Positions 43,840 to 55,273 are shown, counted from the first letter of the stretch. The stretch is 64,000 nucleotides of DNA from Pollenia angustigena (GCA_930367215.1 OV884059.1:220912303-220976302), one strand, 5' to 3'. Translations and numbers: made by a program. Notes: generated from the sequence alone by a model not told the origin.

Positions 43840-44199
43840 TTGCAAAATGCTAGCAGCATCTGTAAAGTAGCAAAGGCCCCTAAAGATGATTCATCCCTCC
43901 CAAAAGTGGAGAAAAATCGGCCTGCTAGTTGGATTTTTAGATATTCCTTTCTGCGACTTTGGGTAGTAGACCACAACTATCACGTGATCCCTGAAAGTAT
44001 ATTTTCAACGGCAGAGCAAAACTTCCACAAAAACAATCTTCCTGAAAGACTGATTCCCGTGGTATCAGATAGAACATCTGATCATCCTCGATCACAAGAG
44101 ATCTTGAAATCTGTCAATTTTGGATTTTTTCTGAATTCTAGGTATGGGCTGCTTTTAATTACCCCGGATGATGAAACACTAGAAATATCCCTTGGATGA
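43840..44199 (+). other. Unrecognised 119-codon open frame
   Basis: Open from MQNASSICKVAKAPKDD to LEISLG, with higher GC than its surroundings and a P/S/N-rich composition (SDRTSDHPRSQEILKSVNFG). It is in the wake of a LINE fragment and may belong to the same or another retroelement. No domain identified; may be a relic or chance. Confidence 0.3.
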
Positions 44200-45249
44200 T
44201 CCTTACGAACCCTCCGGGTGATCCTTGTAGAAAGAGGGGGAACGTTCATACACGGTTAAGTTAACCGCCCTCTTCAAATATCAAACTAAAACTTACAGAA
44301 TTGAAAAACTTTCTGCAATATTACAATTTAAATTTTTAGCAAAAATACCTAAACTAATTTCTATATTAAAACCGAAAATAATTTTCCCCTATACAAAAGT
44401 TCTTTACGTCGTATTTATTTGATTTTTAACGTTGTTCAGTCATGTGTGCATCATGCATGTCTGTGGAAACATGCATGTACTTAAACAAAATTTTAAGCTC
44501 TTGTTTTATTTAAACAATTTTTTTTTTAAATATTTATATAACATTTATCTTTTTTATTGTTATTATTGTCTAAAACATTTATTTACTACAAATTTGTTTA
44601 TTTGTTCATTGGCTTATTTAAATCAATGCATGATTTCTATGGTTTGTAAATTTACAAAACGTTTTTTTTTCTTAATTTATTTTACCTAAATTACGTTCAA
44701 AAAGCAAATATTTATTTTAAAAATTTTTATTAAAAAAAAAAAATAAATAAATAAATAAATAAATTATTGTTGTGGCAGATGCAACTGATGGTACTATATG
44801 ACATTGACATTTACCATTTTTAGTGCGGAGAATCTCTTAGAACATGTTTTTTGTTTTATATTAAAAATACATTTTTTTTACGGATTTTTAGTTTTCGCTA
44901 CGGCCTTTGTCTATATTTTTAGTGTCATTGTTATTAGAAACATGCATTCGCATGCAAAGCACTCATACGTGCCGCATGAGTTATATTTATTTAGCTGAAT
45001 AAACAAAAATAAATCATACGCATTGTTGGTTGTTAAAGCAAATATGTATTTTAATTTAATTTATAGTTTTTGATGTTAATTTAAATAATTTAATAATAAA
45101 GTATGAAATAGAAGCAGTAGAACTTTGATTTATGTCAACACTTCAGTTGATTTTAAAAGGTTGGTCCAAGCCTAAGCAACCAGTGAAATGTGCTTATCCT
45201 ATCAACAATAGATTTCAGTTTATCAATTGTTTGAAATGGGAGAATTTAG
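44200..45249. other. AT-rich stretch with an AAAT run
   Basis: Positions 44731-44766 are A-run then (AAAT)n. Hydrophobic frames at 44432 and 44798 are typical of AT-rich noise. No gene. Confidence 0.5.
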
Positions 45250-46022
45250 CATATTCAAACGAAACCTTCATAATGCACGATGTTAATTGTGAGTCACACC
45301 TTAACGTCAAGTTTTTTTCCCAACTTAATTTGACATTTCTTTATATCAGTATTTGACAAATTGAACCATGGAGAGGTACACAATTGAGCAGCGCGTTAAG
45401 AATGTTGGACAGTTTTAATTTTTTTGGTCAGCACTATCGACCAAATGTGTCCACAATCGGGAGAATTGTGCGCAAATTTTTGCAAACCGGGTCTGAAGAA
45501 AACGTGAAAACACCTGTGCATGCTCGCCCATTTCATTCTGGGCTGCCGGCATCATTGGGGCGCGCTTCTTCAAAAATAAGGTCGGCCAAGCAGTTATCGT
45601 AAATGGAGTTCGCTATTACCAGATGATAACGGACGTCTTGTGGCTAGATATTGAGAATATGGACCTGAGCAACATGTGGTTCTAACACCTGGTACACAGT
45701 CAACGAAACAATGTCTCTTTAACACGAGAAATTCAATGGCCGTGCTACGTCGTGACGATGTAAATTGCCCGCAATGGTCATGCGATTTGATACCGTTAGA
45801 CTTCTTTCTTTGGCTATATTTGAAAGAAAAGGTGTACGTCCAAAAGCCAAGAACAATTCAAGAGCTTAAGGATGAGATAATTTGGCACATAAACGACATT
45901 GAACCTGAATTATGTCTCTGAGTCATTGAAAATATGGACCATCGGATAGAGGTATGCCAAGGAAGCCGTCTCGAGCATTCGACCGATATTTTGTTTCACA
46001 CATAATTTTCATAGATCCTTAT
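45250..46022 (+). pseudogene. mariner-like element with internal deletions
   Basis: Terminal region CACGATGTTAATTGTGAGTC as in 63555. MERYTIEQRV (45368) is followed at once by deleted sequence, then FFGQHYRPNVSTIGRIV, ARPFHSGLPASLG, VVNGVRYYQMI-like sequence, and LYLKEKVYVQKPRTIQELKD and EIIWHINDIEPELCL (45820-45920). The catalytic centre is mostly deleted. Abuts the next mariner at 46023. Confidence 0.75.
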
Positions 46023-46568
46023 AAAGGGTGGTTAAATTTTAAGGACCGATGTTGATTTTGAATAAAACACGAATTATTTAGGAATATATTGCCATTTCTT
46101 TTTATTATGATAATATTGGTATGGTTCAATTATGCATGGAACAAAATATCGGCTAAATGGACGCCGCGACCTCGACGGCACACCTCCCTCCGATGGTCCA
46201 AATTTTCGGGTTGCAATTGTTGGTCACGACGACGGGTTGAGGTGGGCGGCTCTTCAGCCACACTATCGTGAACAGCAGCAATATTTTCTGCAGTACGAGC
46301 ATGCACTGGGGTTTTCACATCTCCCACAGACCCGGTTTGCTTAAATTTTTGCAGGATTTTCCGATTTTACGCACATTTGGATGATTAAATTGACCGAAAA
46401 AATCACGAACGGCACGATATGCACGATATGAATTTTGATTTGAACGCCCATTTTCATAATAAGCCTGAATAATTTCAACGCGTTGCTCGATTGTGTATCT
46501 TTCCATGGTTCAAACTGAGTTAGTCTGAAATCGAGAAATTCAAACATCGAGCCCTTAACCATCCCTTA
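46023..46568 (-). mobile_element. Internally deleted mariner (546 bp)
   Basis: AAGGGTGGTTAAATTTTAAG at the left and the inverse ACATCGAGCCCTTAACCATC at the right are terminal repeats of the same type as 42104-43351. On the minus strand MERYTIEQRVEIIQAYYENG (46506) continues through FGQFNHPNVRKIG and KTPVHARTAENIAAVHDSVA to RRRDQQLQPEN, then jumps to the C-terminal LADILFHA. The whole catalytic domain is missing; only ends and the DNA-binding part remain. Confidence 0.8.
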
Positions 46569-46699
46569 TATATGGTACAAAATATTATGATAATTTTCTA
46601 AAGACTTTCTGATTTATTTACAATCAAAATCGTGCGTTATGGTTGGACCATCCTTTATTAATTTGAGTAGAAAAGAAGGTAAAGGAAACCATTCTTGTC

Positions 46700-46860
46700 A
46701 TATTTAACCGTAACATCTTTAGAGACAACCGGAATATAGTTGTGGCATCTTGATGAAGAGCTAATTTAAACATAGTATAGTTGCCGGTGACAATAATATG
46801 ATTAAATAACCCATAATATATAAAATAATAGTTCTGTTGGAGGTGTATGTATGCCGAGAC
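46700..46860. repeat. Fragment of the ATATGGTTG MITE family
   Basis: TGACAATAATATGATTAAAT and CTGTTGGAGGT match the core of 23153-23442; no ends. Confidence 0.5.
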
Positions 46861-46894
46861 ATTTGCAGAGAAGGTGGAAGTCCGTTTTTTTATC

Positions 46895-48190
46895 TGTCAC
46901 TCTAATCGACTTGCATGCTAATTTAACATCCAATATATTGGTTCCTTTTGCTCCTATGAGGAGCATAAAGCCTTAACAAGATTTTTCGAGTACACTCGAT
47001 CGGGTGCAAGCTTTTTCACTTCATTCCAGTCTAGTGCTGTAGGAAAAATCGCCCAAAGAAAAATGGCCCAAAAAAATAATGAAAAATCGCCCAAAAAAAT
47101 TCCATGTAAAATTGGGCCTGAATTCATATGAAAAGTGACCTAAAATTTCATTCAATTTCATTATGAAAAATCACCCAAAAATATTATATGAAAAATAGCC
47201 CATTTTTCGGGCCATTTTTCTTTTTTAAAATTTCATCAAAATCTTACATACTATTTGTCTAAATCATTCGTTATCAGTATACGTCGAATTCCTACATGTT
47301 ATTTGTAAAAATTACTATGACACTCCAAAAACTGTCACAGTGTCCATGGACTTTATGACACTTTTAAGTGTCATAATGCCCATCAGAATAGTGTCATAAA
47401 GTCCGTGGACCTTATGTCACTTTGTAGAGTGTCATTATGTCCACAACATGCTTACAAACTCGAAAGCTTTTCTCCTCTTTGACAAAACAAGTACCGGCTT
47501 CGCTAACTAAAGCTTCTGTGCACAGCCGGCCTTCGGCCGGGAGCAAGGATTTTCTCCTCTATGGTATAACAAAGACCGGCTTCGCTAACTAAAGCTACTC
47601 TGCGAAGTCGGCATTCGTTCGGAAACAAAGCAGATTTTAGAAGCTTTACTTAGAGAAACCGGTACTTGGTATACGATGCAGAGAAGTTTTAGTTAGCGAA
47701 GCCGGTCTTTGTTATATAATAGAGTAGAAAATCCTTGGGCCCGGCCGAAGGCCGGCTATGCAGAGAAGCTTTAGTTAGCGAAGCCGGTTTTTGTTTTGGT
47801 AAAATAAGTTTCTTTAAAAATAGTTTTGTTGGTTTTTTGCAAATTGGGTAATTTTTTTTTTTTGGAAAAAATTCGTTTTTGCTTTTTGGTTAATTTTTTA
47901 TTTTTTTTGGGCCCTTTTTCGTTTTGTTTGGGCAAAATTTCATATTTATTTGTTTAGGTAATTTTTCATGTTCTTTTGGGCGATTCTTCATTTTGGCGAT
48001 TTTTCATTTTTTTTGGGCCAGTTTTCTTTGGGCGATATTTCCTACAGCCTCCAGTCTAGATGTATGCAATATAGTTCAGCTTCGGTTGCCGATTTCATGT
48101 TTATTATTGTCATCCTCTGCTTCAGCTGCCCTGTGGGTTCCACTCTATGGCTTGCTTCGAAATATCATTTGGTTGTATACGTTAGGTATG
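46895..48190 (-). pseudogene. RTE/SR2-like LINE 3' end, split by a foldback element
   Basis: Minus strand: NDISKQAIEWNPQGS (48160-48115) precedes the insertion and NEVKKLAPDRVYSKNLVKAL CSS (47025-46950, quoted in two parts) follows it. Joining across one copy of CCAGTCTA keeps the frame (IHLDW then NEV), matching the WNPQG ... TWxEVKxLAxDRVxWRxxVxALCS ending of RTE-type LINEs. Relic with stops elsewhere. Confidence 0.7.
47034..48050. mobile_element. 1.02-kb foldback element with nested inverted repeats, 8-bp TSD
   Basis: Outer TIRs about 60 bp (GTGCTGTAGGAAAAATCGCC / GGGCGATATTTCCTACAGCC plus T) rich in TCGCCC words. CCAGTCTA (or CCAGTCTAG) lies on both sides (47026-47033, 48051-48058). Within lie two more inverted systems: TGTCATAA words at 47320-47450, and arms of GACCGGCTTCGCTAACTAAA / AGCCGGCCTTCGGCCGG at about 47490-47620 against 47660-47790. 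The 98-codon frame at 47924 is the TIR itself. 8-9-bp duplication suggests Mutator- or hAT-type mobilisation. Confidence 0.85.
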
Positions 48191-48592
48191 GCTAGTTTAA
48201 GACCAAAGCTGCAGATTTGAAATTGCCCAGTATATGCAAACGATCACTCTTAAATATTTGTTAATAAGAACTTGTATGGATTGCAGTTCGTTTGATTATG
48301 TTTCAACACCCAATGTCCCATTAGTACTTGTAGTAGCCTTGATAAATTGCATCTGTTCCTTCTAGGGGTTAAAAGTTACATTGTTAATTTTTGATTAGAA
48401 AAGGGCCAAAAAAACTTGGTCGCCCTTCATGTCTTCAAATGACACCACCAGAAAGGGAACGGAGATGATTCTTCAAATATATCCCATTCTGCACAACTAG
48501 TCTGCTTATTGATTACCATTGTAATGTTCGAGCACTATGACCCAACTTGAGTAATTCCCTACTGGCGACCCGGACTTAACAGCTCAGTCTTA
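48191..48592. other. Spacer, no feature recognised
   Basis: Moderate GC, no open frame or repeat boundary that I can name; may continue the LINE relic. Confidence 0.35.
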
Positions 48593-48862
48593 AGGCTCAA
48601 CCATAATATGCATAGCCTTGCTTAACCTACTGTCAAAAATTATCAAAAACTCTCTTCAATGTACTTAAGAAAACAAAAACCAAATAAAAAAACATTTGAT
48701 TCCGTACGGAATGTGCGATTATATTCGCACCTTGCTTAAGCAAATGACAGTTTCTTTAAACTTAGCAAAAAGTTACCTTAAGTTCAATATGGTTTGCCTC
48801 ATGTCAATTGCATGTATTCGCACATTTGATTAAGCCAACTTAAGCACATTATGGTTGGGCCT
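48593..48862. mobile_element. 270-bp MITE with TTA target duplication
   Basis: AGGCTCAACCATAATATGC and GCACATTATGGTTGGGCCT ends; TTA on both sides (48590-48592, 48863-48865). Internal inverted words TTCGCACCTTGCTTAAGC / CTTAAGTTCAATATGG. PIF/Harbinger-like on duplication length; no transposase. Confidence 0.75.
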
Positions 48863-50752
48863 TTACATTGGCTAAGAGAAATGTGGTGTGCATTAAGTGA
48901 TAGAAGAGTCGCCTGGCTCGCCAATAATATATGCTACGAATATTACAGCGATATATCGATTTACAGACTGCTTGATGACACTATTTTCAATAGATGGAAG
49001 TTTTATGCATTAATCTTGGCCAAACAATAGTTTCTTTTTTTGTATTAGATTATAAGAAATGTTAGTGTTTCAATTAAGAACACTATTAATAGCTGTTCAT
49101 TGTGACTTTAGCATGTATACATTTTTGCAAGCACCCTCTCATCCCTACAATTGTATTCGAATGCTGTTTAATTTACATTTGTTTATTTTTATCTTTTACG
49201 TTTTTTGTTATTTTTTTTCGTTGCTGTTAATGCGTTGTTTTATTCTTTATTTGTTGTCGTTTGTGTCTGATGTCATTTATTTAACTTTTTTCCCACAATA
49301 ATTTTTGTGAAATAGACAAGATTTATAATGGTTGGTTTTTTTTTGGGTATTTGCAAATTTTTTTTTTCGGATGATAGTAATTCTCATCTACATATACATA
49401 CATACATACATGTATAAAATACTAACGGATGTTTCATTTCCGTTATTAAACATACATACATGGAAAGATAGATACAAACATTTGTAATTGTATGTATGTA
49501 AATATGTCTGTTGACATTTGTTGTTACAGCTGCTATTGTTTGTTGATTGTTATTATTATTCTTATTGTTGTAGTTATTGTTGTTTATATTCAAGTGTTTT
49601 GCATGATGTATGCAGGCATGCATGCATAAGTTCATGCATGTTTGTTATATTTTTACATGAATAAGTAATGTCCCTGCAAGCATTTAAGACGTCACTTCTT
49701 CTTTAATTCTAGATGATTGACAGAAGATTAAACACATTTTACAAAATACAAAATTTGAGATAGTGTTTATACTGTCGATTGTAGTCTTGTTCGTCACTTC
49801 TGGACGACAATCAAAAAAGAATTCAAATTTTTTAAAAAACAAAAACTGCATCAGACAGAGCACTGCTCCTTCAAGAGCACAAAGTATTGTGTTCCAAAAA
49901 GAGCATTTTATAAAAACAAAATATATTGCAATCGCGCTTAATAGAATTCCTCTTTTTTTATTAAGCTTAAAATAACAATCAGTATGCATCAGAGAACTGC
50001 AAAATCACAATTTTTCTTAATTTATTCTTACGCTCAAATTTACATTCACTCTTTGCCTGCAAAACAAAGTTCAACGTTGGTAATATTTACATCGTTTCGT
50101 ACACATATGATTTTTGCATGGATTTGTTTTTTATTGAAAGTGTTTTGTTTGCATTTTTGTTGCGCACGCAATAAAACACGATTGTGTAAATTTAAATAGC
50201 ACACATTCTTATACTTTTGCATTCAAGTATTCATTGTCCACTCGATGAGACGCTTTGTTAACATTAACAACAATAACAACAATAAACCACTCGATGAGAC
50301 GCTTTGTTAAAATTAACAACAATAACAAGAATACATACAGAACTACTGCACTTTTTAATATGATAAAAAAAAGTATTCTGTTTCTATGGAAATTGTTTGT
50401 ACCTAAATCAGTATGTGCGTTTAGTTTCATTTCAATTTTTTTTTTCTTGTACTACATAGTAACTGCTGAATGTCTTCATGAGTAATAATTGCTTGATTTC
50501 TGGCTTTTTTGTTTGTATTTTTTTTTTTCTTTACCAAACAATCATTGTCGCACCGAACACACAAACATCTTTATTAAAAAACGAAGCTAGCGATGGTATA
50601 AATAACAAAGCACGATGCGCATTATTTGAATGATTGCAAACCAGCAGCGAATGTTTGCGGTTGCGCAAGTTTGATTGTATGACCGCAAACGAGTGAATTT
50701 GTTGCTGTTCATTTAATGCGATTTTTTTGCAATTGCACAAAGCCGTTCTCTG
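48863..50752. other. AT-rich DNA with microsatellites
   Basis: CATA runs at 49395-49412 and TTATTATT/TTGTTG tracts at 49545-49585. A tandem pair of 49-bp units lies at 50238-50335. No convincing gene: the open frames are AT-rich or simple-sequence. Possibly single-copy intronic or intergenic DNA. Confidence 0.5.
50238..50335. repeat. 49-bp tandem duplication
   Basis: CCACTCGATGAGACGCTTTG begins at 50238 and again at 50287; the two units differ at only a few bases, so the duplication is recent. Confidence 0.85.
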
Positions 50753-50848
50753 GTATGTATGTATGTATGTATGTATGTATGTATGTATGTATGTATGTAT
50801 GTATGTATGTATGTATGTATGTATGTATGTATGTATGTATGTATGTAT
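50753..50848. repeat. (GTAT)24 microsatellite
   Basis: 96 bp of uninterrupted GTAT, then ATATTTGC. It produces the spurious YIHT / YVCM repeat frames on the two strands. Confidence 0.97.
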
Positions 50849-51351
50849 ATTTGCTTCCAAAGTTGGTGTTTTACTTTGGAAATAAGCGAACAGAATAAAA
50901 AACATTTTGTTAATTAATAAAAAATACAGCATGATTCATTTTCTTAAGGAATTTTATAGAAGACACATTTTCGATATTTCTAAGCTAATACTATGCCTTA
51001 CTTTTCGGAGACACGGAAGAGTTGGTTTTGGAAGTGTGTTCTTAATATCGTAGCATAGAAGCCAATGGCGGCTATTGCACGCATTATTTAAAAAAAGTTC
51101 AAGTACCGTGAAAACTAAAAATACTCCCATAAATTTCTATAAAATTCTTCATCATAAAGCAAAAAATAAATGTCAAATCCGTCTCCATCCTTTTTAACAA
51201 CCAAGATTTTGTTTGAACATGCAATTTATTTTAAGAGATACTCACATCAAATTAAGTGTATCTCACTGAGGGCAACCGTATTCCTCGTTCTTTACCTCCA
51301 AGATTTCGTTAAACACATGTAGTTTGTTTGCAAAGTTACGCACATCATCTG
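50849..51351. other. AT-rich spacer
   Basis: No feature recognised. Confidence 0.4.
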
Positions 51352-52131
51352 CACGCAGAGAAAAAATATGGTTGGGCATGGTTACGGCAACAACACTATG
51401 TTTAATGTAACAATATATTGTTGTCGTACCCAAATAATTGTTATTTTTATTTAATATCAACAATATTATAGTTACTGTAAACATATCAATGTTTATCGCA
51501 ATTATGAATTTGAGTATTGTTGACCGAAAAAAATTTATTATTTTTCTAACAACTTAATTATGATAACTTTCTAAACATAGTATATTTCTCACAACCATAT
51601 CATGATATTTAATAGCCATAACATGATAACTTTCTATACATTTATCATATTATGTTAAAGATGCAATCAAACTATTTTTACTCTAATCATATTATGTTAG
51701 CGGCATTTGTAAAATAATTTTGAAGCAGTTGTGTCGTTTTTTTTATTTTTGAGCGGTTAAACAATTAAAAGATAAAATTCCATAAAAAAATAAGTCTAAA
51801 GAAATTAAAAAATTAAAATATTAGCGGAGTTCATTCAAGTATTAGTGTTGTAATAGTGCAAATGCAAAATATCATAGTTTTTTTGTAAAATCCAACAACA
51901 AAACACACAGAGATTTCGTTATATTTTATAAAAGTGCTACGATATTTCATCAACATCTTAAAATCGAAAAAATGGACACACGCGGTTGCCCATGAAAACC
52001 ACAGATTTTTTCATTTGATCTTTTGCAAGCCTTAAATTGAACTCCGCTATTTGATTAACATTAAGAAAAATTGTAAAAAGCCATAAAATAAAAAATCGAT
52101 TCAAAAATATTTAAATTTATTTTGTATTTTT

Positions 52132-52738
52132 CCATATTGTAGTACAAAACCAACGTATAAAATATGTGAAATCCTTTTGTTATCTAGGATGCATGATGTC
52201 GGTAGATGGAGGAGTGGAAGAAGACGTTTCACTCAGGTTAAACAAGGCAAGATCAGCTTTTGGTCGGCTAAATAAAACATGGCGATCCCCCCAAATCTCA
52301 AAGAATACAAAAATTCGTATATTTAATGCCTGTGTGAAATCCACACTGCTGTATGGAAGCGAGACATGGCTTATGACGAGTACTATAGCGAGAAGACTGC
52401 AAGTTTTTGTAAACAAATGTTTGCGCATAATATGCCGTATCTTTTGGCCAAACGTAATCACAAACGAAGTTCCCATTATTCGCCAAATTGCAAGACGAAA
52501 GTGGAAGTGGATAGGCCACACATTGCGACGACCAGTTGGCAGTATCACAAGAACGGCATTCGAATGGAATCCTCAAGGTAGCAGACGCTCTGGCGTAGAA
52601 CAGTCATACAAGAACTCAATATGCAGAACAAATCGTTTAATGAAATACAAGATGTATGTAATGAAAGAATAAGTTGGAATTTACTTGTAGAAGCCCTACC
52701 AAGTGGAATAAATAAAGAAAAAAAAAAAAAAAAAAAAA
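52132..52738 (+). pseudogene. 5'-truncated RTE/SR2-like LINE with 12-bp TSD
   Basis: TTTTGTATTTTT lies directly before (52120-52131) and after its tail (52739-52750). Frame from 52166: SFCYLGCMMSVDGGVEEDV, LLYGSETWLMT, LQVFVNKCLRIICRI, RRKWKWIGHTLRRPVGSITR and TAFEWNPQGSRR, the region downstream of RT in RTE-type LINEs, then ALPSGINKE and A-rich tail. The RT and endonuclease are missing, as is usual for 5'-truncated insertions. The frame is open but lacks an RT core, so it is non-functional. Confidence 0.88.
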
Positions 52739-52779
52739 TTTTGTATTTTTATGACAGCTATGAAAAGTGCTGTATCATA

Positions 52780-52960
52780 ATATGATTGCTTCTAAATTTA
52801 TTATGATTAACATGATGATAATATGATTACTTCTTAGCTTATTATGATTAACATGACAATAATATGATTAATTTCTTAGCTTATTATGATTAACATGACA
52901 ATAATTTGATTACTTCTTATCTTAGTATGATTAACAGAATAATAATATGATTAAGGGAAA
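52780..52960. repeat. About four tandem units of 41-43 bp
   Basis: Units of AATATGATTACTTCTTAGCT plus TATTATGATTAACATGACAA, within the TIR element's right subterminal zone. Confidence 0.7.
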
Positions 52961-53102
52961 AATATTATGATGACATATTACGAGTATATTTAGTCATATA
53001 TGATTCAATAATAATCTTAATATGGTAACTACAATCATAATTCTTATCATAATATGTTGCTCTTAGAATATGTTTACCACAACCATGTTTTTTCTTTGCG
53101 TG

Positions 53103-53720
53103 TGAGGAGATATAAATGGATCCGCAAAAAAGGATTTTGGCCCCAGTGTGCGTCGCTTTGTGGTTGAAAATTGAATTTAATCGTCCAAAAGTCCAAATTT
53201 TTGGTGTCGCCGATTTTAAAAATGTTAATGTCATTCGATAGCAAACACATTAAAACTAAAAAGCATCCAAAAAACTGCATTAAAATATTTCTAATTTTGG
53301 GTGTAACTTGTTGCTAGAAATAACTATTTTATGTTGTTTTAGAAAATATTTAATTCTTGTAAATTTGATCAGAACTAAATTAAAAATTCTCACAAACTGT
53401 TATCAATATAGGTTTGATTTTTGTTGTATTAGTGGGATGGAAATCTTTTAGAAATGGTTCATTCCATCTCTGTATCATTTACACGTGTTTCCCCAGCTTC
53501 TATTTTTTAGTTAAATCCGAAATTCAGGGGAATAGAACTTGTTAGGGCCAAAAGGGGTTAAAGAGATTTTAGTACCGTTCGAAAGCTGAAAGTGTCCTCT
53601 TTAACCCCATGTATACTTTTTTAACTGTTTGGAACTGTCTGTTGAATACTTTTTTCATTTTAATGAAATAACTAGCAACATTTGTTTTGCTGTTTGTATT
53701 TTACTGAAATAAAACACAAT
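53103..53720. other. Spacer, no feature recognised
   Basis: Moderately AT-rich. Contains no open frame with motif and no repeat end. Confidence 0.4.
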
Positions 53721-55186
53721 TAGGGTTTTTCCCGGGATTTCCCGTCCCGGGAAATATTTCCCGCTTTCCCGGGATTTTTCATGCGGGATCCCGGGAAATA
53801 AAAAATTCCTCATAGTTTAAGAAAAGAGCTATTTATACTTTGAAATTTAGTTTTCTATTCTCTTAAAATAAGCATCTGTGGATGGGTTGTCGATTAGATC
53901 AATTACAAGAAGTGAGTACATACGTAAATCAATGTCTCCTGATGCAATAAATCTACTTAAAGCAGAATAGGCAGTGCAACAGTTGATAATTAATAAATTA
54001 AGTGAAGTGAAAAGTTAATAAAGAACATTAATTCAAAATAAGATGCAGGTAGTAAAGTTTAATTGTCCATGGACAAGTCTTTAAAATAGCAGATACCTAA
54101 ACATATAGCTCCTTTATTGCAACATAGTCATATCTACAAAAACAAATGAACTTGGCAAAATGCGATTAAAGTTTTCAAAATGTACCGATTTAGAGATATA
54201 TTTTGCTATAACTTCGGTTCAGTTTGAGATAAAATACGAGAAGGCATGAAGGAACACTTTGCTTAAATAACTTATAATTTTTGATTTTTTGAGATATGAC
54301 TATGTTGCAATGAAGCGATATGTTTATTAGGTGATAAACACAAATTTTTTTTAATTTGTGTTGGTTTATATACCCTTGAAGTGCGGGGAAACCGAAATAA
54401 AAAAAAATTTGGAAACTCGTGTAAGATACTACAACATACAATTTGAAAAACACATGGTCCTAAAGATTACAGATAGACCTAATGAAATTAAAAGGTTTGT
54501 AAGAGGTTGATGCTATTTTTTGCATGAACCTTGACATACATTTGACTGATATAGACGTTGTTTATAAAAAAAATGCTTCTTATTGTGAGTCAAAAGCCTT
54601 CTACAACGGTGCACTTTTAACTATTTATCCAACCTCGGTAAAAAAATTAACGAAATTTTTCGGAAACATGGTAATTAGTAAATAAAATAATCAATATACT
54701 TTTTGACGACTTACTAAGCGCTTTGAGTGTGTCAGCAAGTTAGTTCCTAAGCCGTTAAAAAATGTTAATATATTTATTTAAAATATTTTATCTATTTTAT
54801 GAATTAACTTTTTGATCTCATATCTTGAGTACCTCAATTTGTGTTTGTTTTTATTATTGTTTTATGAATTAAATTGTTATGTTTATCTTAATTTTGTATC
54901 TTGTATCTACAGCATGATAATAATAATACGGAATTTACATATAAAACCGTAAGGTAATAATAATTCAAGTTCCTCTTTTAATCTTCATTTAATTTTGTAG
55001 TATTTAAGGATATCTTTTATTTACTTTGTAAACAAGTTACCTTACGTTTTTTTATAAAAGTTTGTTTTATTTAAAAACAAATTTACTGTGTATTATTTAT
55101 ATGGAGCGGGATCCCGGGATCCCGGGAAATTTAAAAAAATTTCCCGCTTTCCCGGGAATCGAAAAACTCCGGGAAAAAAAACTCTA
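53721..55186. mobile_element. hAT-like TAGGGTTTTT element with CCCGGGA clusters, 8-bp TSD
   Basis: Ends TAGGGTTTTTCCCGGGATTT and its mirror (CTCCGGGAAAAAAAACTCTA). AACACAAT lies at 53713-53720 and 55187-55194. The outer 100 bp at each end carry repeated CCCGGGA/TCCCGGG, GC-rich islands in AT-rich DNA. A minus-strand stretch near 54000-53865 (ALSRFIASGDIDLRMYSLL, then LIDNPSTDAYFK) looks coding but I do not recognise it. The remainder is AT-rich. 8-bp duplication plus TAGGG ends indicate hAT. Confidence 0.85.
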
Positions 55187-55273
55187 AACACAATGGTTTA
55201 CGAACATTTTGTTAAAAAAATAATTCTGTAAATTCGACAAAAATATATGTTTTGAACAAAAATTGACTTAATA

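Larger units (their letters stand above)
51352..53102. mobile_element. TIR element (CACGCA ends) with a nested LINE
   Basis: CACGCAGAGAAAAAATATGG at the left and CCATGTTTTTTCTTTGCGTG at the right are inverted. ATATTATG/CATAATAT words fill both flanks. The ends resemble those of 23153-23442. The LINE at 52132-52738 is inserted in it. Own length about 1.1 kb, no transposase. Confidence 0.7.

Noticed and set aside
44432..44998. Small membrane proteins (frames at 44432 and 44798)
   Set aside because: Hydrophobic composition follows from TTT/ATT-rich DNA; many such frames occur by chance here.
47924..48220. 98-codon plus frame FSCSFGRFFILAIFHFF
   Set aside because: It is the right TIR of the foldback element (GGGCGAT repeats) plus flanking LINE relic.
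50531..50932. 133-codon minus frame with a long YIHT repeat, and the plus-strand YVCM frame
   Set aside because: Both are translations of the (GTAT)24 microsatellite.
49000..51300. Host gene exons
   Set aside because: The most single-copy-looking stretch, but no open frame with motif and no convincing splice-bounded exon could be seen.
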